DNA of 64,000 nucleotides from NCBI GenBank assembly GCA_017961325.1, contig JAGCXM010000003.1, forward strand, positions 1 to 64,000, in the 5' to 3' direction. The notes beneath the pieces are model-generated. The model was not told where the DNA came from. It did not search any database and worked only from the letters and a program-made list of their open reading frames with translations. This DNA is from a bacterium. GTDB lineage: Bacteria > UBP6 > UBA1177. The position numbers and the translations under genes are program-made. Below are positions 1-8,338 of the stretch, one piece after another; positions within the stretch are counted from its first letter, which is position 1, and every line of letters starts with the position of its first letter.

Positions 1-708
1 GACATATGTCGGAATGTCACCTTCACCTTGTTTGATCCAAGCTTCTATGGTCCATGTTTCAGAAGCAAGATTCAACAGGTCATTGTGTTCAACTTGAATT
101 TGTGAAGATTCTCCGTCGAAAACAGCCGAACAGTAAGGTTTACATCCGCCGTTTACATAACTGTAATTTGCAATACATTTATACTGGCAAATCTCAGGTT
201 TGCCGTCGCCGTAATGCGTTGGATAAGTCAGAGGTTCCCACACCTCTACATTGAGATCGTAGTATACTTTGTAGGTAGAATCACCGTTCCATTCGGTATA
301 TTCAGGTTTATCGCCGCATGTCTCAGTTCTGTAGCATTTTTGTGCCGAAGAATCCCATGTACCGCCGACTTTCTTGCATTTAGCCTCAGGAGAATCCGGA
401 ATTACATCATCGTCTTCTTCGCCAGCCGGTTTCTCATCCGTTGAATCATTATCTGCCGGCTCTACATCAGAAGAATCATCGTAAACAGGCTCGACATCAG
501 AATCAGAAGAATCACCGGAATCATCAATCAAATCCGCATTTTCATCCTCGTTTGTTGAATCGGAATCATCTTCTTCAGCGTCTTCATCCGTTTCCGCCTC
601 TTTATTGCCTTCATTTTCCGGGACCACCTTTTTGACACCGTTAACTGAATCACAAGCTGCAAAAAAGAAAAATACAAAAATCAACAGGAAACCACTGAAG
701 CATTTCAT
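1..708 (-). CDS. Cys-rich LamG-like lipoprotein, C-terminal part beyond the window edge
   Basis: The reading frame starts at an ATG at 708 (MKCFSGFLL...) behind a GGAGG ribosome binding site at about 715-719 and runs off the left edge after 236 codons. A hydrophobic signal ends in the lipobox FAAC, so this is a predicted lipoprotein. An acidic Asp/Glu/Ser linker follows (about residues 28-110), then a Cys-rich segment (TCGDKPEYTEW, CQYKCIANYSYVNGGC), then the beginning of a laminin-G/concanavalin-like fold (VFDGESSQIQV, SETWTIEAWIK). LamG-like folds usually bind glycans or proteins, so a surface adhesion or binding role is inferred. The Cys-rich stretch resembles modules in the lipoproteins at 31.5-35.0 kb. 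Confidence 0.85.
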   Translation of the reverse strand, partial: MKCFSGFLLIFVFFFFAACDSVNGVKKVVPENEGNKEAETDEDAEEDDSDSTNEDENADLIDDSGDSSDSDVEPVYDDSSDVEPADNDSTDEKPAGEEDDDVIPDSPEAKCKKVGGTWDSSAQKCYRTETCGDKPEYTEWNGDSTYKVYYDLNVEVWEPLTYPTHYGDGKPEICQYKCIANYSYVNGGCKPYCSAVFDGESSQIQVEHNDLLNLASETWTIEAWIKQGEGDIPTYV

Positions 709-742
709 ATCATCTTCCTCCATAAAAAAACAAAATCGTATG

Positions 743-748
743 ATTATA
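743..748 (-). promoter_or_regulatory. -10 box for the LamG-like lipoprotein gene
   Basis: A perfect TATAAT on the minus strand lies about 35 bases before the start codon. No convincing -35 box is seen. T-tracts (TTTT, then T7) begin 7 bases downstream of the box. Confidence 0.4.
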
Positions 749-787
749 GGCAGAATCCCTTTTTTGTATAGTTTTTTCAGTTTTCCG

Positions 788-1603
788 CTATGAATTTTTA
801 ACCTTTGAGAAAAGCAGCGAAACGGCATAAACAGTGCCTGAAACAAGAGTGATGATGGCACCCGTCGGCAGATTCCAAGTGTATGAAACGAAGAGCCCGC
901 TCATGCTGAAAACGAAGCTCAGAACTATCGAAAGAAGAATTATTCCGCCGACTTTTCTCTGGAAAATCGCAGCTGTAGCAGCCGGCAGAGTCATAAAGGC
1001 TATGACAAGAATCAAACCGACGATTTTCATCAGAACAACGACTGTTAAAGCTATTACCGAGAGCATGAGAATATAGACGAGCGAGGCTTTTACACCGTGA
1101 AGTTCGGCATTTTCCTCGTCAAAACTGACAGCCTTGAACTGTCTGAAAAAAAGTGCACTCAAAAGAATCACGAATGCTGCAAGCACCGAAAGCGCCGCAA
1201 TGTCGCTTTTCGAAACAAGAAGGATATTCCCGAAAAGATAGTTGTTCAGATTCACGGCATAACCCGGCGTGAGATAAATGAAAATTATTCCGGCAGACAT
1301 TCCGCAGGCCCACATCGCACCTATCACCGTGTCTTCGTGCTGCGTCGCCTTGAGCCTGATTATACCGAGCAGAACCGCAAAAATAAGAGCCGTGACGATA
1401 GCTCCGAAAAAGGGTGAAAAACCGAAAAATACCGCCGCCCCTACTCCGCCGAGAACCGCGTGAGCTATTCCGCCGGCAATAAAAGTTATACGGTTTATGT
1501 GAACGAAAGTGCCCGAAATTCCGCATGAAAGCGCAGCAAGAAGTGCCGCAATCACCGCATTCTGCAGAAACGAATATGTCGAGAGAGCATTAAGAAAACC
1601 CAT
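788..1603 (-). CDS. znuB: Metal (zinc/manganese type) ABC transporter permease
   Basis: This 271-residue polytopic membrane protein belongs to the ABC-3 permease family (ZnuB/MntB/TroC type). It has about eight hydrophobic segments, an N-terminal region with ALSCGISGTFVHINRITF and the family-like segment GGIAHAVLGGVGAA. It would form the membrane channel for divalent metal uptake. The start ATG directly follows the stop of the ATPase gene, so the two are co-transcribed and probably translationally coupled. No solute-binding protein gene lies next to it, which is unusual for this family. Zinc versus manganese specificity cannot be read from the permease, so the symbol is tentative. Confidence 0.82.
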   Translation of the reverse strand: MGFLNALSTYSFLQNAVIAALLAALSCGISGTFVHINRITFIAGGIAHAVLGGVGAAVFFGFSPFFGAIVTALIFAVLLGIIRLKATQHEDTVIGAMWACGMSAGIIFIYLTPGYAVNLNNYLFGNILLVSKSDIAALSVLAAFVILLSALFFRQFKAVSFDEENAELHGVKASLVYILMLSVIALTVVVLMKIVGLILVIAFMTLPAATAAIFQRKVGGIILLSIVLSFVFSMSGLFVSYTWNLPTGAIITLVSGTVYAVSLLFSKVKNS

Positions 1604-2344
1604 TTATATCCCGCACTTATGGTGAATCATAGTTGTTTTTCCGCTGTATGCGTGATGCTCCTCCAGGCAGCACATTTCGTCCTTTGAATTATGCTCTACG
1701 AAAATTCTGTTCACGCAGCCTATTTTATTCACGAAACTTGAAACGAAACCGATGTCGTGAGAAACCATGACGATCGTTATTTTTTTGTTCATGTCGAGAA
1801 GCATCTCGTAAATATCTTTTTCTACCGAGCTGTCCACGCTTGCGACAGGCTCATCAAGAAGGAGAATTTCCGGGTCGCTGACTATGGCCCTTGCACTAAG
1901 GGTCCGCTGCTTGAGTCCGCCTGACAAATCGCCGAAACGGGCGTCGGCGCGGTCTGAAATTCCCAGTTTTTTCATTGCGTCTTCAGCTTTCGCCCTCTCG
2001 TTTTTCGTGTAAAAAGGAAAAAACGATGTCGATTTGACCAAACCCTGAAGAACGACCTCTTCAACAGTTATCGGAAAAAGCCTGTCATGCGATGAAAACT
2101 GCGGAACAGAGGCGATTTTTGCAAGATTTCTGCCGGGTTCTTCGCCGAAAACCGTAATTTTACCGCTTGTCGGCCTGATAAATCCGAGCATGAGCCTGAG
2201 AATCGTCGTCTTTCCGCCGCCGTTCGGGCCTATTATCGCGAAAAAATCTTCCTTTTTGACCGAAAAGGTGACATCTCGCAGGATCTCATTCTTTCCGTAA
2301 AAAAATGAAACCTTGTTGAATTTTATGACTTCCGGCTTGTCCAA
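1604..2344 (-). CDS. znuC: Metal ABC transporter ATP-binding protein
   Basis: This 246-residue ABC ATPase has Walker A GPNGGGKTT, a signature LSGGLKQR (Leu where Gln is more usual) and Walker B EILLLDEP followed by the D-loop ASVD. The switch His is in MVSHD. It would power the ZnuB-type permease encoded immediately downstream. The C-terminal tail carries a CVNR motif and several Cys and His residues (MCCLEEHH, MIHHKC), which suits metal sensing or binding, though this is inference. The start is a TTG with GGAGAG six bases upstream; no ATG in frame fits. The upstream region holds a perfect 13-bp palindrome that may be a metal-regulator site. Confidence 0.87.
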   Translation of the reverse strand: MDKPEVIKFNKVSFFYGKNEILRDVTFSVKKEDFFAIIGPNGGGKTTILRLMLGFIRPTSGKITVFGEEPGRNLAKIASVPQFSSHDRLFPITVEEVVLQGLVKSTSFFPFYTKNERAKAEDAMKKLGISDRADARFGDLSGGLKQRTLSARAIVSDPEILLLDEPVASVDSSVEKDIYEMLLDMNKKITIVMVSHDIGFVSSFVNKIGCVNRIFVEHNSKDEMCCLEEHHAYSGKTTMIHHKCGI

Positions 2345-2384
2345 AACAATCTCTCCGTGTAAAACCCCGCCCTTTTGTTCCCCT

Positions 2385-2397
2385 CTCCACTGTGGAG
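2385..2397. promoter_or_regulatory. Perfect palindrome upstream of the metal transporter operon
   Basis: CTCCACTGTGGAG is a perfect 13-bp inverted repeat about 40 bases upstream of the TTG start of the ATPase gene and just downstream of a possible -10 box (TATAGT, 2428-2433, minus strand). Its position would suit a repressor operator for metal control. The loop is too short for a terminator. The identity of any regulator is unknown. Confidence 0.35.
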
Positions 2398-2525
2398 CCG
2401 GGTTATAGATGAGGTCAAAACCGCCGCACTATACTCGATTTTTGGGAAAATGCGAGAGAATTAAAAAATGTTTGTCCGCCAAAGCGGCAAGTTTCGACTT
2501 TGTGCAAACAAAAAATTTTTTATCC

Positions 2526-2553
2526 TTGACTTTTATTTTTTGCAAACTACCAT
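2526..2553 (+). promoter_or_regulatory. Promoter for the RRM protein gene
   Basis: TTGACT (2526-2531) and TACCAT (2548-2553) are separated by 16 bases. They sit about 65 bases before the start codon of the RNA-binding protein gene, leaving a leader that contains an inverted repeat. Confidence 0.5.
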
Positions 2554-2562
2554 TCCTTAACT

Positions 2563-2580
2563 TTGAGAAATAGTTCTCAA
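2563..2580 (+). promoter_or_regulatory. Inverted repeat in the leader of the RRM gene
   Basis: TTGAGAA and TTCTCAA (7-bp arms, 4-base spacer ATAG) form a perfect inverted repeat just after the predicted transcription start. It could be an operator or a 5' hairpin that controls expression of the RNA-binding protein, for instance by temperature or autoregulation. The sequence alone does not decide. Confidence 0.35.
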
Positions 2581-2618
2581 GGTGTGTTTTACAATTGTTT
2601 TTTTGAGAGAAGAGAGAC

Positions 2619-2891
2619 ATGAACATTTATGTTGGAAACCTTGCGTACAAAATGAGTGAAGAAGAACTTAGATCCGCTTTCGAAACTTACGGAACAGTTG
2701 ATTCCGCAAGATTCGTTATCGATCGCGAAACCGGCCGTTCCAAAGGCTTCGGCTTTGTTGAAATGCCGAACAAGGAAGAGGCTGAGGCAGCTATCGCAGG
2801 TCTTAACGGAACGGAGCTTAGCGGCAGAACGGTTACCGTTAACGAAGCTCGTCCGCGTGAAGAGAGACCGAGAGGCGGCTTCAGAAAGTAA
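2619..2891 (+). CDS. Small single-RRM RNA-binding protein
   Basis: This 90-residue protein is one RNA recognition motif with a short basic, Gly/Arg tail. RNP2 is IYVGNL (residues 3-8) and RNP1 is KGFGFVEM (about 42-49), with the aromatic residues needed to stack on RNA bases. Such stand-alone RRM proteins in bacteria are often cold- or stress-induced RNA chaperones; that role is inferred from the family. The gene is monocistronic, with its own promoter, a leader inverted repeat and a strong terminator. The start is the ATG preceded by AGAGAAGAGAG. Confidence 0.93.
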   Translation: MNIYVGNLAYKMSEEELRSAFETYGTVDSARFVIDRETGRSKGFGFVEMPNKEEAEAAIAGLNGTELSGRTVTVNEARPREERPRGGFRK

Positions 2892-2931
2892 TTCTTTCAG
2901 TCGTTCTTATAGATCACGACATTTTTGTTCC

Positions 2932-2961
2932 ATGCCTGGGCTTCTGCTCAGGCATTTTTTT
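2932..2961 (+). terminator. Rho-independent terminator after the RRM gene
   Basis: A 10-bp stem (ATGCCTGGGC paired with GCTCAGGCAT, one G-T wobble) with loop TTCT is followed by a run of seven T. This is one of the clearest terminators in the window and separates the RRM gene from the radical SAM gene that starts at 2979. Confidence 0.85.
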
Positions 2962-2978
2962 ATTTTGAGGTTTTCGTT

Positions 2979-4241
2979 TTGGCAAAACTTATTTTCATAA
3001 ACCCTTTCGTTGAAGATTTCACCGCTTACAACCTGTGGGCGGCTCCGCTCGGTCTTTTCAGGATAATGGAATATCACGAAAATACCGGTGATGACGTCAT
3101 TTATCTCGATTTTCTGGACGGAAGTTTTGTCGGGGATGATTCCGCGACTCCGCCTGTCTACCGCTCGTGGGAAAGACATTCATACTGGAAGCGCGAAATT
3201 GAAAAACCCGAGTGCTTAAAGATGGTTCCGCGTAAATACTACCGCTTCGGAGCAAACGACGACACTGTAAGAAAAACGCTTTCAGCAGTTGAAAAGCCAG
3301 CCAAAGTCTATATTTCGACCGGAATGACATACTGGTACCGCTCGGTTCTGAAAATGATCGGTTTTGTCAGAGAAATTTTCGGAAATGTTGAAATAGACGT
3401 CGGCGGGATCTCGGCGATCCTGATGCCTGAAATTTTTGAAGGAAAGAATGTCACAGTGAACACCGGCAAGGCGCAGATACCCGAAAATATTACCGGAACA
3501 GGAATGAAGTATTTAAAAAACCTGCACTTTTTTCCGGCCAATCTGATTGAAGGCTGCCCCAACAGATGTCCCTACTGTTCAAGCGTGATCTTCAATCCGA
3601 AAGTTTCATACAAAGACACATCTACCCTTGCCCGAAATCTTGAAAAATGGCACGCGGAAACCGGTCACTGCGATGTGGCCTTCTACGACGACGCCCTGCT
3701 GCTGAGAAACGGAGAAATGCTGCGTGATTTTCTGGACAGACTTCCTTCGGATGTTTACCGCTTCCACACGCCGAACGGTCTGCATCTGCGTGAAATCGAC
3801 GAAAATCTCTGCGGATATCTCGAAAAATACGACTTCCCGCAGCTCCGTTTCGGCTTCGAGACCGCCTTTTCTCGCTACGAGGACAAAACTTCGCTCAACC
3901 AGCTCAAATCGGTCGTCAAACTGCTGAAAGAGCACGGTTTCACGAACGAGCGTATCGGCGTTTACCTTCTATGCGGACTTCCGGGACAGACAGTCGATGA
4001 AGTTGAAAAAACAATTGAAATCGTTGCAGAAATAGGCGCAAGACCTTATCTCAACGAATATTCGCCCGTTCCCAAAACCAAACTTTTTGAAGAGCATTTC
4101 AAGGAAAGCAGACTCGATTTCAAGAGCGAGCCGCTTTATCAGAACAACTCCGTTTCGGCGTGGAGAAGCCCTGTTTTTACACCGGAAGTCGTAAAAAAAC
4201 TGAAGGATATGCTTTACAGGATCTATTCCGCAAGCATGTAG
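2979..4241 (+). CDS. Radical SAM protein of the B12-binding-domain-like class
   Basis: With a TTG start at 2979 (GAGG eight bases upstream) the protein has 420 residues; starting further upstream would translate the preceding terminator. The canonical cluster motif CPNRCPYC (Cys193, Cys197, Cys200) binds the 4Fe-4S cluster that cleaves S-adenosylmethionine. The first ~170 residues look like a Rossmann-type domain (AKLIFINPFVEDF at the start) of the kind that precedes the barrel in B12-dependent radical SAM enzymes, but no DxHxxG cobalamin signature is visible. The barrel continues with RFGFETAFSRYED and YLLCGLPGQT. The substrate is unknown. The 3' end overlaps the convergent cyclophilin gene by 19 bases. 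Confidence 0.85.
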   Translation: MAKLIFINPFVEDFTAYNLWAAPLGLFRIMEYHENTGDDVIYLDFLDGSFVGDDSATPPVYRSWERHSYWKREIEKPECLKMVPRKYYRFGANDDTVRKTLSAVEKPAKVYISTGMTYWYRSVLKMIGFVREIFGNVEIDVGGISAILMPEIFEGKNVTVNTGKAQIPENITGTGMKYLKNLHFFPANLIEGCPNRCPYCSSVIFNPKVSYKDTSTLARNLEKWHAETGHCDVAFYDDALLLRNGEMLRDFLDRLPSDVYRFHTPNGLHLREIDENLCGYLEKYDFPQLRFGFETAFSRYEDKTSLNQLKSVVKLLKEHGFTNERIGVYLLCGLPGQTVDEVEKTIEIVAEIGARPYLNEYSPVPKTKLFEEHFKESRLDFKSEPLYQNNSVSAWRSPVFTPEVVKKLKDMLYRIYSASM

Positions 4242-4714
4242 ACGTCGGTTATCATTATCGGCTCTACCGGAACATCGTCATAGATTTTTACGGACTGGGT
4301 CTTGACGTCTGAAATCGCGTCAACGACATCCGTTCCTTCGATGACTTCGCCGAATGCTGCATACTGACCGTCAAGAAAGTCGCAGTCGGTGTTGCAGATG
4401 AAGAACTGGCTCGACGCGCTGTTGGGATCCGAGGTTCTCGCCATCGAAATGACATATTTTTTGTGAAGGACTTTCGGGCTTCTTTCGAGCTTGATCGGAT
4501 CCAGCATAGCCGCTTTTTCCATCATGAACTTGTTCATTCCGCCGCCCTGAATCATGAAATCCTTGATGACTCTGTGGAAAATGAGCTTGTTGTAGTATTT
4601 CGCCTCGATGTGCTTGATGAAGTTCGCGACAGTTATCGGCATTTCGTTGCCGTAAAGCGCGATGACCATTTTTCCTTTCGTCGTTTCGATGACAGCCTTG
4701 TTCGTAACTTCCAT
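4223..4714 (-). CDS. Peptidyl-prolyl cis-trans isomerase, cyclophilin type (cytoplasmic)
   Basis: This 163-residue single-domain cyclophilin has the family core FHRVIKDFMIQGGG (catalytic Arg in FHRV), MARTSDPNSASSQFFI and the C-terminal FGEVIEGTDVVDAI. It catalyses cis-trans isomerisation of prolyl bonds. There is no signal peptide, so it is cytoplasmic, unlike the second cyclophilin at 57.5 kb, which is a lipoprotein. A good AGGAGG site precedes the ATG. It lies just downstream of the C25 peptidase gene and may be co-transcribed with it. Confidence 0.93.
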   Translation of the reverse strand: MEVTNKAVIETTKGKMVIALYGNEMPITVANFIKHIEAKYYNKLIFHRVIKDFMIQGGGMNKFMMEKAAMLDPIKLERSPKVLHKKYVISMARTSDPNSASSQFFICNTDCDFLDGQYAAFGEVIEGTDVVDAISDVKTQSVKIYDDVPVEPIMITDVYMLAE

Positions 4715-4723
4715 TGTTTCCTC

Positions 4724-6565
4724 CTAAATATCAAATTCCTTAAAGAAATATTGCGAATCTTCGGCTTTGATGCCGACCGTTACCTTGTCAACCGACGGAT
4801 CAAGATTTATTTTGATTGTTTCATGCATAATGTACGGAATATCGTAGAGTTTTTCGCCAGCAAAAATTCTGAGGGCCGCTCCTTCCTGTTCCTGATTGAA
4901 ATGGAAAGAAAGCGTCTTCACGCCTTCGTTTTCCCCAACTTCAGGAACAACTTCAGCTTCGAAAGGCCCGAACTTGTCGCGCCAGAAAACAGTCATCGGG
5001 TCACCGAGCATTACGATCGATTTTTTAGTCCACTGCCAGCTGTCGGAAGTAACAACCGGAACATTGTTGATAAGCGGAACCGGCGGATTGAAAGTATCGT
5101 TCTGAGGCATATTAGCATGAGCGTAAAGGTAGCTGTCTCCGATTATCGACGATGATGATGCGAACATGTTTTTAAGCATTTCGTCTATAAACTGGCTGCC
5201 GCCTGCTATTCCCAAACCCGTCGTCGTGTTGCCGAGATAGACTATTGCGCCGCCTTCGGGAGCGTTCATCAGCTTTTCCCCGGCAGAATCACCGTATCTG
5301 TATCCGAACTGTCCGGCCTCGCAGGCACAGCTCAAAAAGAACGGAAGGGCTTCGTTTTTAAGATTGTATGCCATGTTTCCGGTAAAATCGTTGTCGCTGT
5401 TCGCCTGTTCGCATGTAAGGTAATTCTGACCGCCGTGACCGCTGTGTACTATGAGGTTAACACCCTCTTCAATCGCAGCTTTTTCACTGTCGTTATCAAG
5501 CGGTAGGGCTTTGTTGCTCGGAGAAGGTGAAGATTCCGTGTAAAGTCTCTTGACCGAATAGTCTGACGGGATCAGACTTGCTGTTTTACCTTCGGATTCG
5601 AAATAATATCCGGCATTTATCTTTACGTTTGATATTTCAGTAGCAATATTGGCCAGAAGAAGCGATTTTTTTGTGTGCTCCGTATTGAAAGCGGTATGGT
5701 GTTTTACGACTTTCGTAAAATAAAGTTCCGCTTCGTCAACCGTAGAAACCGAAATTCTGCCGACTGCGACATTTGCGATAAGAACCGGAGCATCGTCTCC
5801 TACCGAGAGAGTTCCGTCGTCTTCAGCATATACTCCGTTTCCGTTCGAATCCCATTCGCTGAAATCGGCATAGTAAAGATCGCTGTAGAAATCATCTTCG
5901 TAAGTATCGACAATGATTGAGAATTTATCGTGAACCTTTCTAGAGGGAATTTCGTCGATGTCACCGCCTAAAATCAGGTATCTGAGTCCTTCAACCGACA
6001 TGACGTAATCTTTTATCGCCTTCTGGGTGTCTTTCATCGTATCGTTGTCATTACAAGCTGCATTTTCGCAGATATCTTCAACAGTTACGACTTTTGTATT
6101 GATTCCGGTGACCGTATGAAAATCTGCGAATTTCCGGAAAACTTCGGCAAATTCATCGGTCGTTACGATCAGAGCTTCGGTTTTTGTCTCGAAATCCTGA
6201 CTCGGTGCTGCAAAGACTTCATTCCAGAAAGTATCGGGATCTTCATCCGCTGACTCTTCATCAGAATCCTGAGTTTCAGAATCGTCGTTTTCATTCAATC
6301 CATCGTTTCCGTCGTCATTACCGCCAGATTCCTGATTCTCATCATCACCGCCGGCAACTTCATTATTTTCATCGGAAACTTCCGAATTTCCGGAACCATC
6401 CGTTTCAGTTCCGTTGTTATCATCATTTTCCGAAATGTCGTCCGATGCTTCTTCTTCAGATTTTTCTTCCCCGTTGTTTTCGGTTTTTGCAGCACTGCCG
6501 CCGCATGAAATCACAAAAACGCACATCAAAACGGTGCAGAGAAACGGAATCAATTTCTTGAACAT
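4724..6565 (-). CDS. Peptidase family C25 (gingipain-like) lipoprotein
   Basis: The start at 6565 (MFKKLIPF...) has GGAG six bases upstream, giving 613 residues; the ATG two codons earlier abuts the ribosome site. A signal with lipobox VISC makes it a lipoprotein, followed by about 90 residues rich in Asp, Glu, Asn and Ser. The C25 domain follows: YLILGGDIDEIPSRKV, a calcium-site-like DSNGNGVYAEDD, the catalytic His in VHSGHGG (about residue 377) and the catalytic Cys in LSCACEAG (about 413-415). Gingipains are cysteine endopeptidases on the cell surface or secreted. A C-terminal beta-sandwich-like stretch (about 540-613) fits the family's Ig-like domain. Cleavage specificity cannot be read here. 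Confidence 0.88.
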   Translation of the reverse strand: MFKKLIPFLCTVLMCVFVISCGGSAAKTENNGEEKSEEEASDDISENDDNNGTETDGSGNSEVSDENNEVAGGDDENQESGGNDDGNDGLNENDDSETQDSDEESADEDPDTFWNEVFAAPSQDFETKTEALIVTTDEFAEVFRKFADFHTVTGINTKVVTVEDICENAACNDNDTMKDTQKAIKDYVMSVEGLRYLILGGDIDEIPSRKVHDKFSIIVDTYEDDFYSDLYYADFSEWDSNGNGVYAEDDGTLSVGDDAPVLIANVAVGRISVSTVDEAELYFTKVVKHHTAFNTEHTKKSLLLANIATEISNVKINAGYYFESEGKTASLIPSDYSVKRLYTESSPSPSNKALPLDNDSEKAAIEEGVNLIVHSGHGGQNYLTCEQANSDNDFTGNMAYNLKNEALPFFLSCACEAGQFGYRYGDSAGEKLMNAPEGGAIVYLGNTTTGLGIAGGSQFIDEMLKNMFASSSSIIGDSYLYAHANMPQNDTFNPPVPLINNVPVVTSDSWQWTKKSIVMLGDPMTVFWRDKFGPFEAEVVPEVGENEGVKTLSFHFNQEQEGAALRIFAGEKLYDIPYIMHETIKINLDPSVDKVTVGIKAEDSQYFFKEFDI

Positions 6566-6605
6566 TATCATCTCCGATTAAAAGTAACAAAAAAATAGCG
6601 GCGGA

Positions 6606-6611
6606 ATTATA
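6606..6611 (-). promoter_or_regulatory. -10 box for the C25 peptidase gene
   Basis: A perfect TATAAT on the minus strand is followed by the GC block CCGCCGC and then a T7 tract (6589-6595). No good -35 box is seen at the usual spacing. Confidence 0.45.
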
Positions 6612-6658
6612 CTCGGAAAATAAAAAAATTCGATAAAAAAATTAATTTTCCTGCAAAA

Positions 6659-8320
6659 TCAGTATTTTTCGCCCGCAAGAACTTCGGCGACATTATGGTT
6701 TTCGGCACTCATCGTGTTGAGATTATTGAGAACATCGATAAATTGAATCGATGCGCTTCCGTCGCATATTTTCTCCTTAATCCGGTTGAAATGCTGGATT
6801 TTCGCATCCTTGATCATTTTTTTGATCCTGATCCTGATAACAAGAGCTTCATCGGCATAAACAGGAACCTCCTCGCCGTTCTTGAAAATAGAAACAGACT
6901 TTTTGAAGTGGGCAATGTTTTCGTCGAGAATCTGGTTGATGACTTCAATCGCCTCCGTCGAAAAAGTCATATTGTTCCGGGTAAGTTTGTCGATTATCTG
7001 CGAAATATGCTCGACCCCGTCGGCGATTTTCTCAAAGTTGTGCGCGAGACCTATGCGGCTTGCAACGATCTTTGCGTCTTTCGGCGAAATCGCGCGGACG
7101 GAAAGAGCGATGAGGAACTGCGTAAGCTGATACTGATACTTGTCAATCCTGTCTTCATTTTTGGCTATTTCATCACTTATTTCAGCAACTTGAACCGGAT
7201 CTTTAAGTGACATTTCACGCAGCATGTCCAGATTTTTTATAACGTAGTCGGACATGTTGAGAAGCTCTTTCTCGCACTCCATGATCGCGATCGACGGCGT
7301 GCTGAACATGCTCGTCTGGAGTTTGACGAGGTTTTCGGGCATCTCGATTTTGCCGTCAACCTTGTCCGGGAATATTTTCTCGACAAGTTTTGCAAGCTGG
7401 CTGACAAACGGGATGCATATTATAAGGGTTGTTACATTGAATACAGTGTGTCCCATCGCGATGTGGACAGTGAGCATTTCCTCGGGAGTTCCGGGAATCA
7501 TGAGATCAACAATATCTTTATACGGACGGAAAACCAGAAGAAGGAGCGTAACTCCGATACACCTGAAAATAACCTGCGACAAAGCAGTTCTCTTTGCGTT
7601 GACGGTGCCGCCGACTGCAGCGAGTACACCTGTCGAACTTGCACCGATGTTGCTTCCCAGAACGACTGCGAGTGCACCTTCGAAGTTGATAAGTCCCTGG
7701 CTCGCCAAAGCTATTACGATACCGACCATCGCGCTGCTCGACTGCGTTATACAGGTCGTTACGATACCGACTAAAACGCCAAGGAGGATGGAAGCATAGG
7801 TTGAACCGTCAATGTTCTGGAACATTGTGACGAAAGTTTCGCTCTCTTTAAGCGGTGCAAATCCCTGTTTCATAGTTTCCATACCGAGAAATAGGATACC
7901 GAAACCGTAGATAAGTTCTCCGATATACTGCCACGATTTGTTTTTCGAGAAAAGACGTATCATGACGCCGATACCTATGAGCGGCAAAGAGAAGGCGGAA
8001 ACATTGAGTGTGACGATCCAGCCCGTTACCGTGGTTCCGATGCTGGCACCGAGACCGACGCCGATCGCCTGCGGAACAGTCATAAGTCCCGCATTGACAA
8101 AACCGATAGTCATGACTGTCGTCGCACCGCTCGACTGAATTATCGCCGTAATGAGGAAACCGACGAAAGCCCCGACGAAACGGTTTGAAGTGAGGACTTT
8201 GAGAATTTTTCTGAGTTTGTCTCCGGCCGCCTTCTGGACGCTTTCGCTCATCACTTTCATACCCATGAAGAAAAGTCCGAGACCGCCGATTGTTTTAAAA
8301 AGGACGATTTGCCAGCTCAT
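6659..8320 (-). CDS. Na/Pi cotransporter family protein with PhoU-like tail
   Basis: The 553-residue protein matches the NptA/YjbB layout. Two inverted Na/Pi cotransporter repeats carry the QSS motifs (TAIIQSSGATT near residue 60 and CITQSSSAMVG near 195), about eight membrane segments precede residue 320, and a cytoplasmic helical PhoU-like domain fills residues ~340-550. Members move phosphate with sodium, often as exporters. A GAAGG site precedes the ATG. The gene stands alone between the C25 gene and the carrier pair upstream. Confidence 0.92.
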   Translation of the reverse strand: MSWQIVLFKTIGGLGLFFMGMKVMSESVQKAAGDKLRKILKVLTSNRFVGAFVGFLITAIIQSSGATTVMTIGFVNAGLMTVPQAIGVGLGASIGTTVTGWIVTLNVSAFSLPLIGIGVMIRLFSKNKSWQYIGELIYGFGILFLGMETMKQGFAPLKESETFVTMFQNIDGSTYASILLGVLVGIVTTCITQSSSAMVGIVIALASQGLINFEGALAVVLGSNIGASSTGVLAAVGGTVNAKRTALSQVIFRCIGVTLLLLVFRPYKDIVDLMIPGTPEEMLTVHIAMGHTVFNVTTLIICIPFVSQLAKLVEKIFPDKVDGKIEMPENLVKLQTSMFSTPSIAIMECEKELLNMSDYVIKNLDMLREMSLKDPVQVAEISDEIAKNEDRIDKYQYQLTQFLIALSVRAISPKDAKIVASRIGLAHNFEKIADGVEHISQIIDKLTRNNMTFSTEAIEVINQILDENIAHFKKSVSIFKNGEEVPVYADEALVIRIRIKKMIKDAKIQHFNRIKEKICDGSASIQFIDVLNNLNTMSAENHNVAEVLAGEKY

Positions 8321-8338
8321 AAATTACCTTCTTTTAAA

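Noticed and set aside
2469-2490. CCGC-CAAA-GCGG hairpin as a terminator of the metal transporter operon
   Set aside because: It lies upstream, not downstream, of that operon and is not followed by a T-run on either strand in a useful position.
6695-7799. Open frames antisense to the Na/Pi cotransporter
   Set aside because: Composition and lack of ribosome sites show they are shadows of the minus-strand gene.
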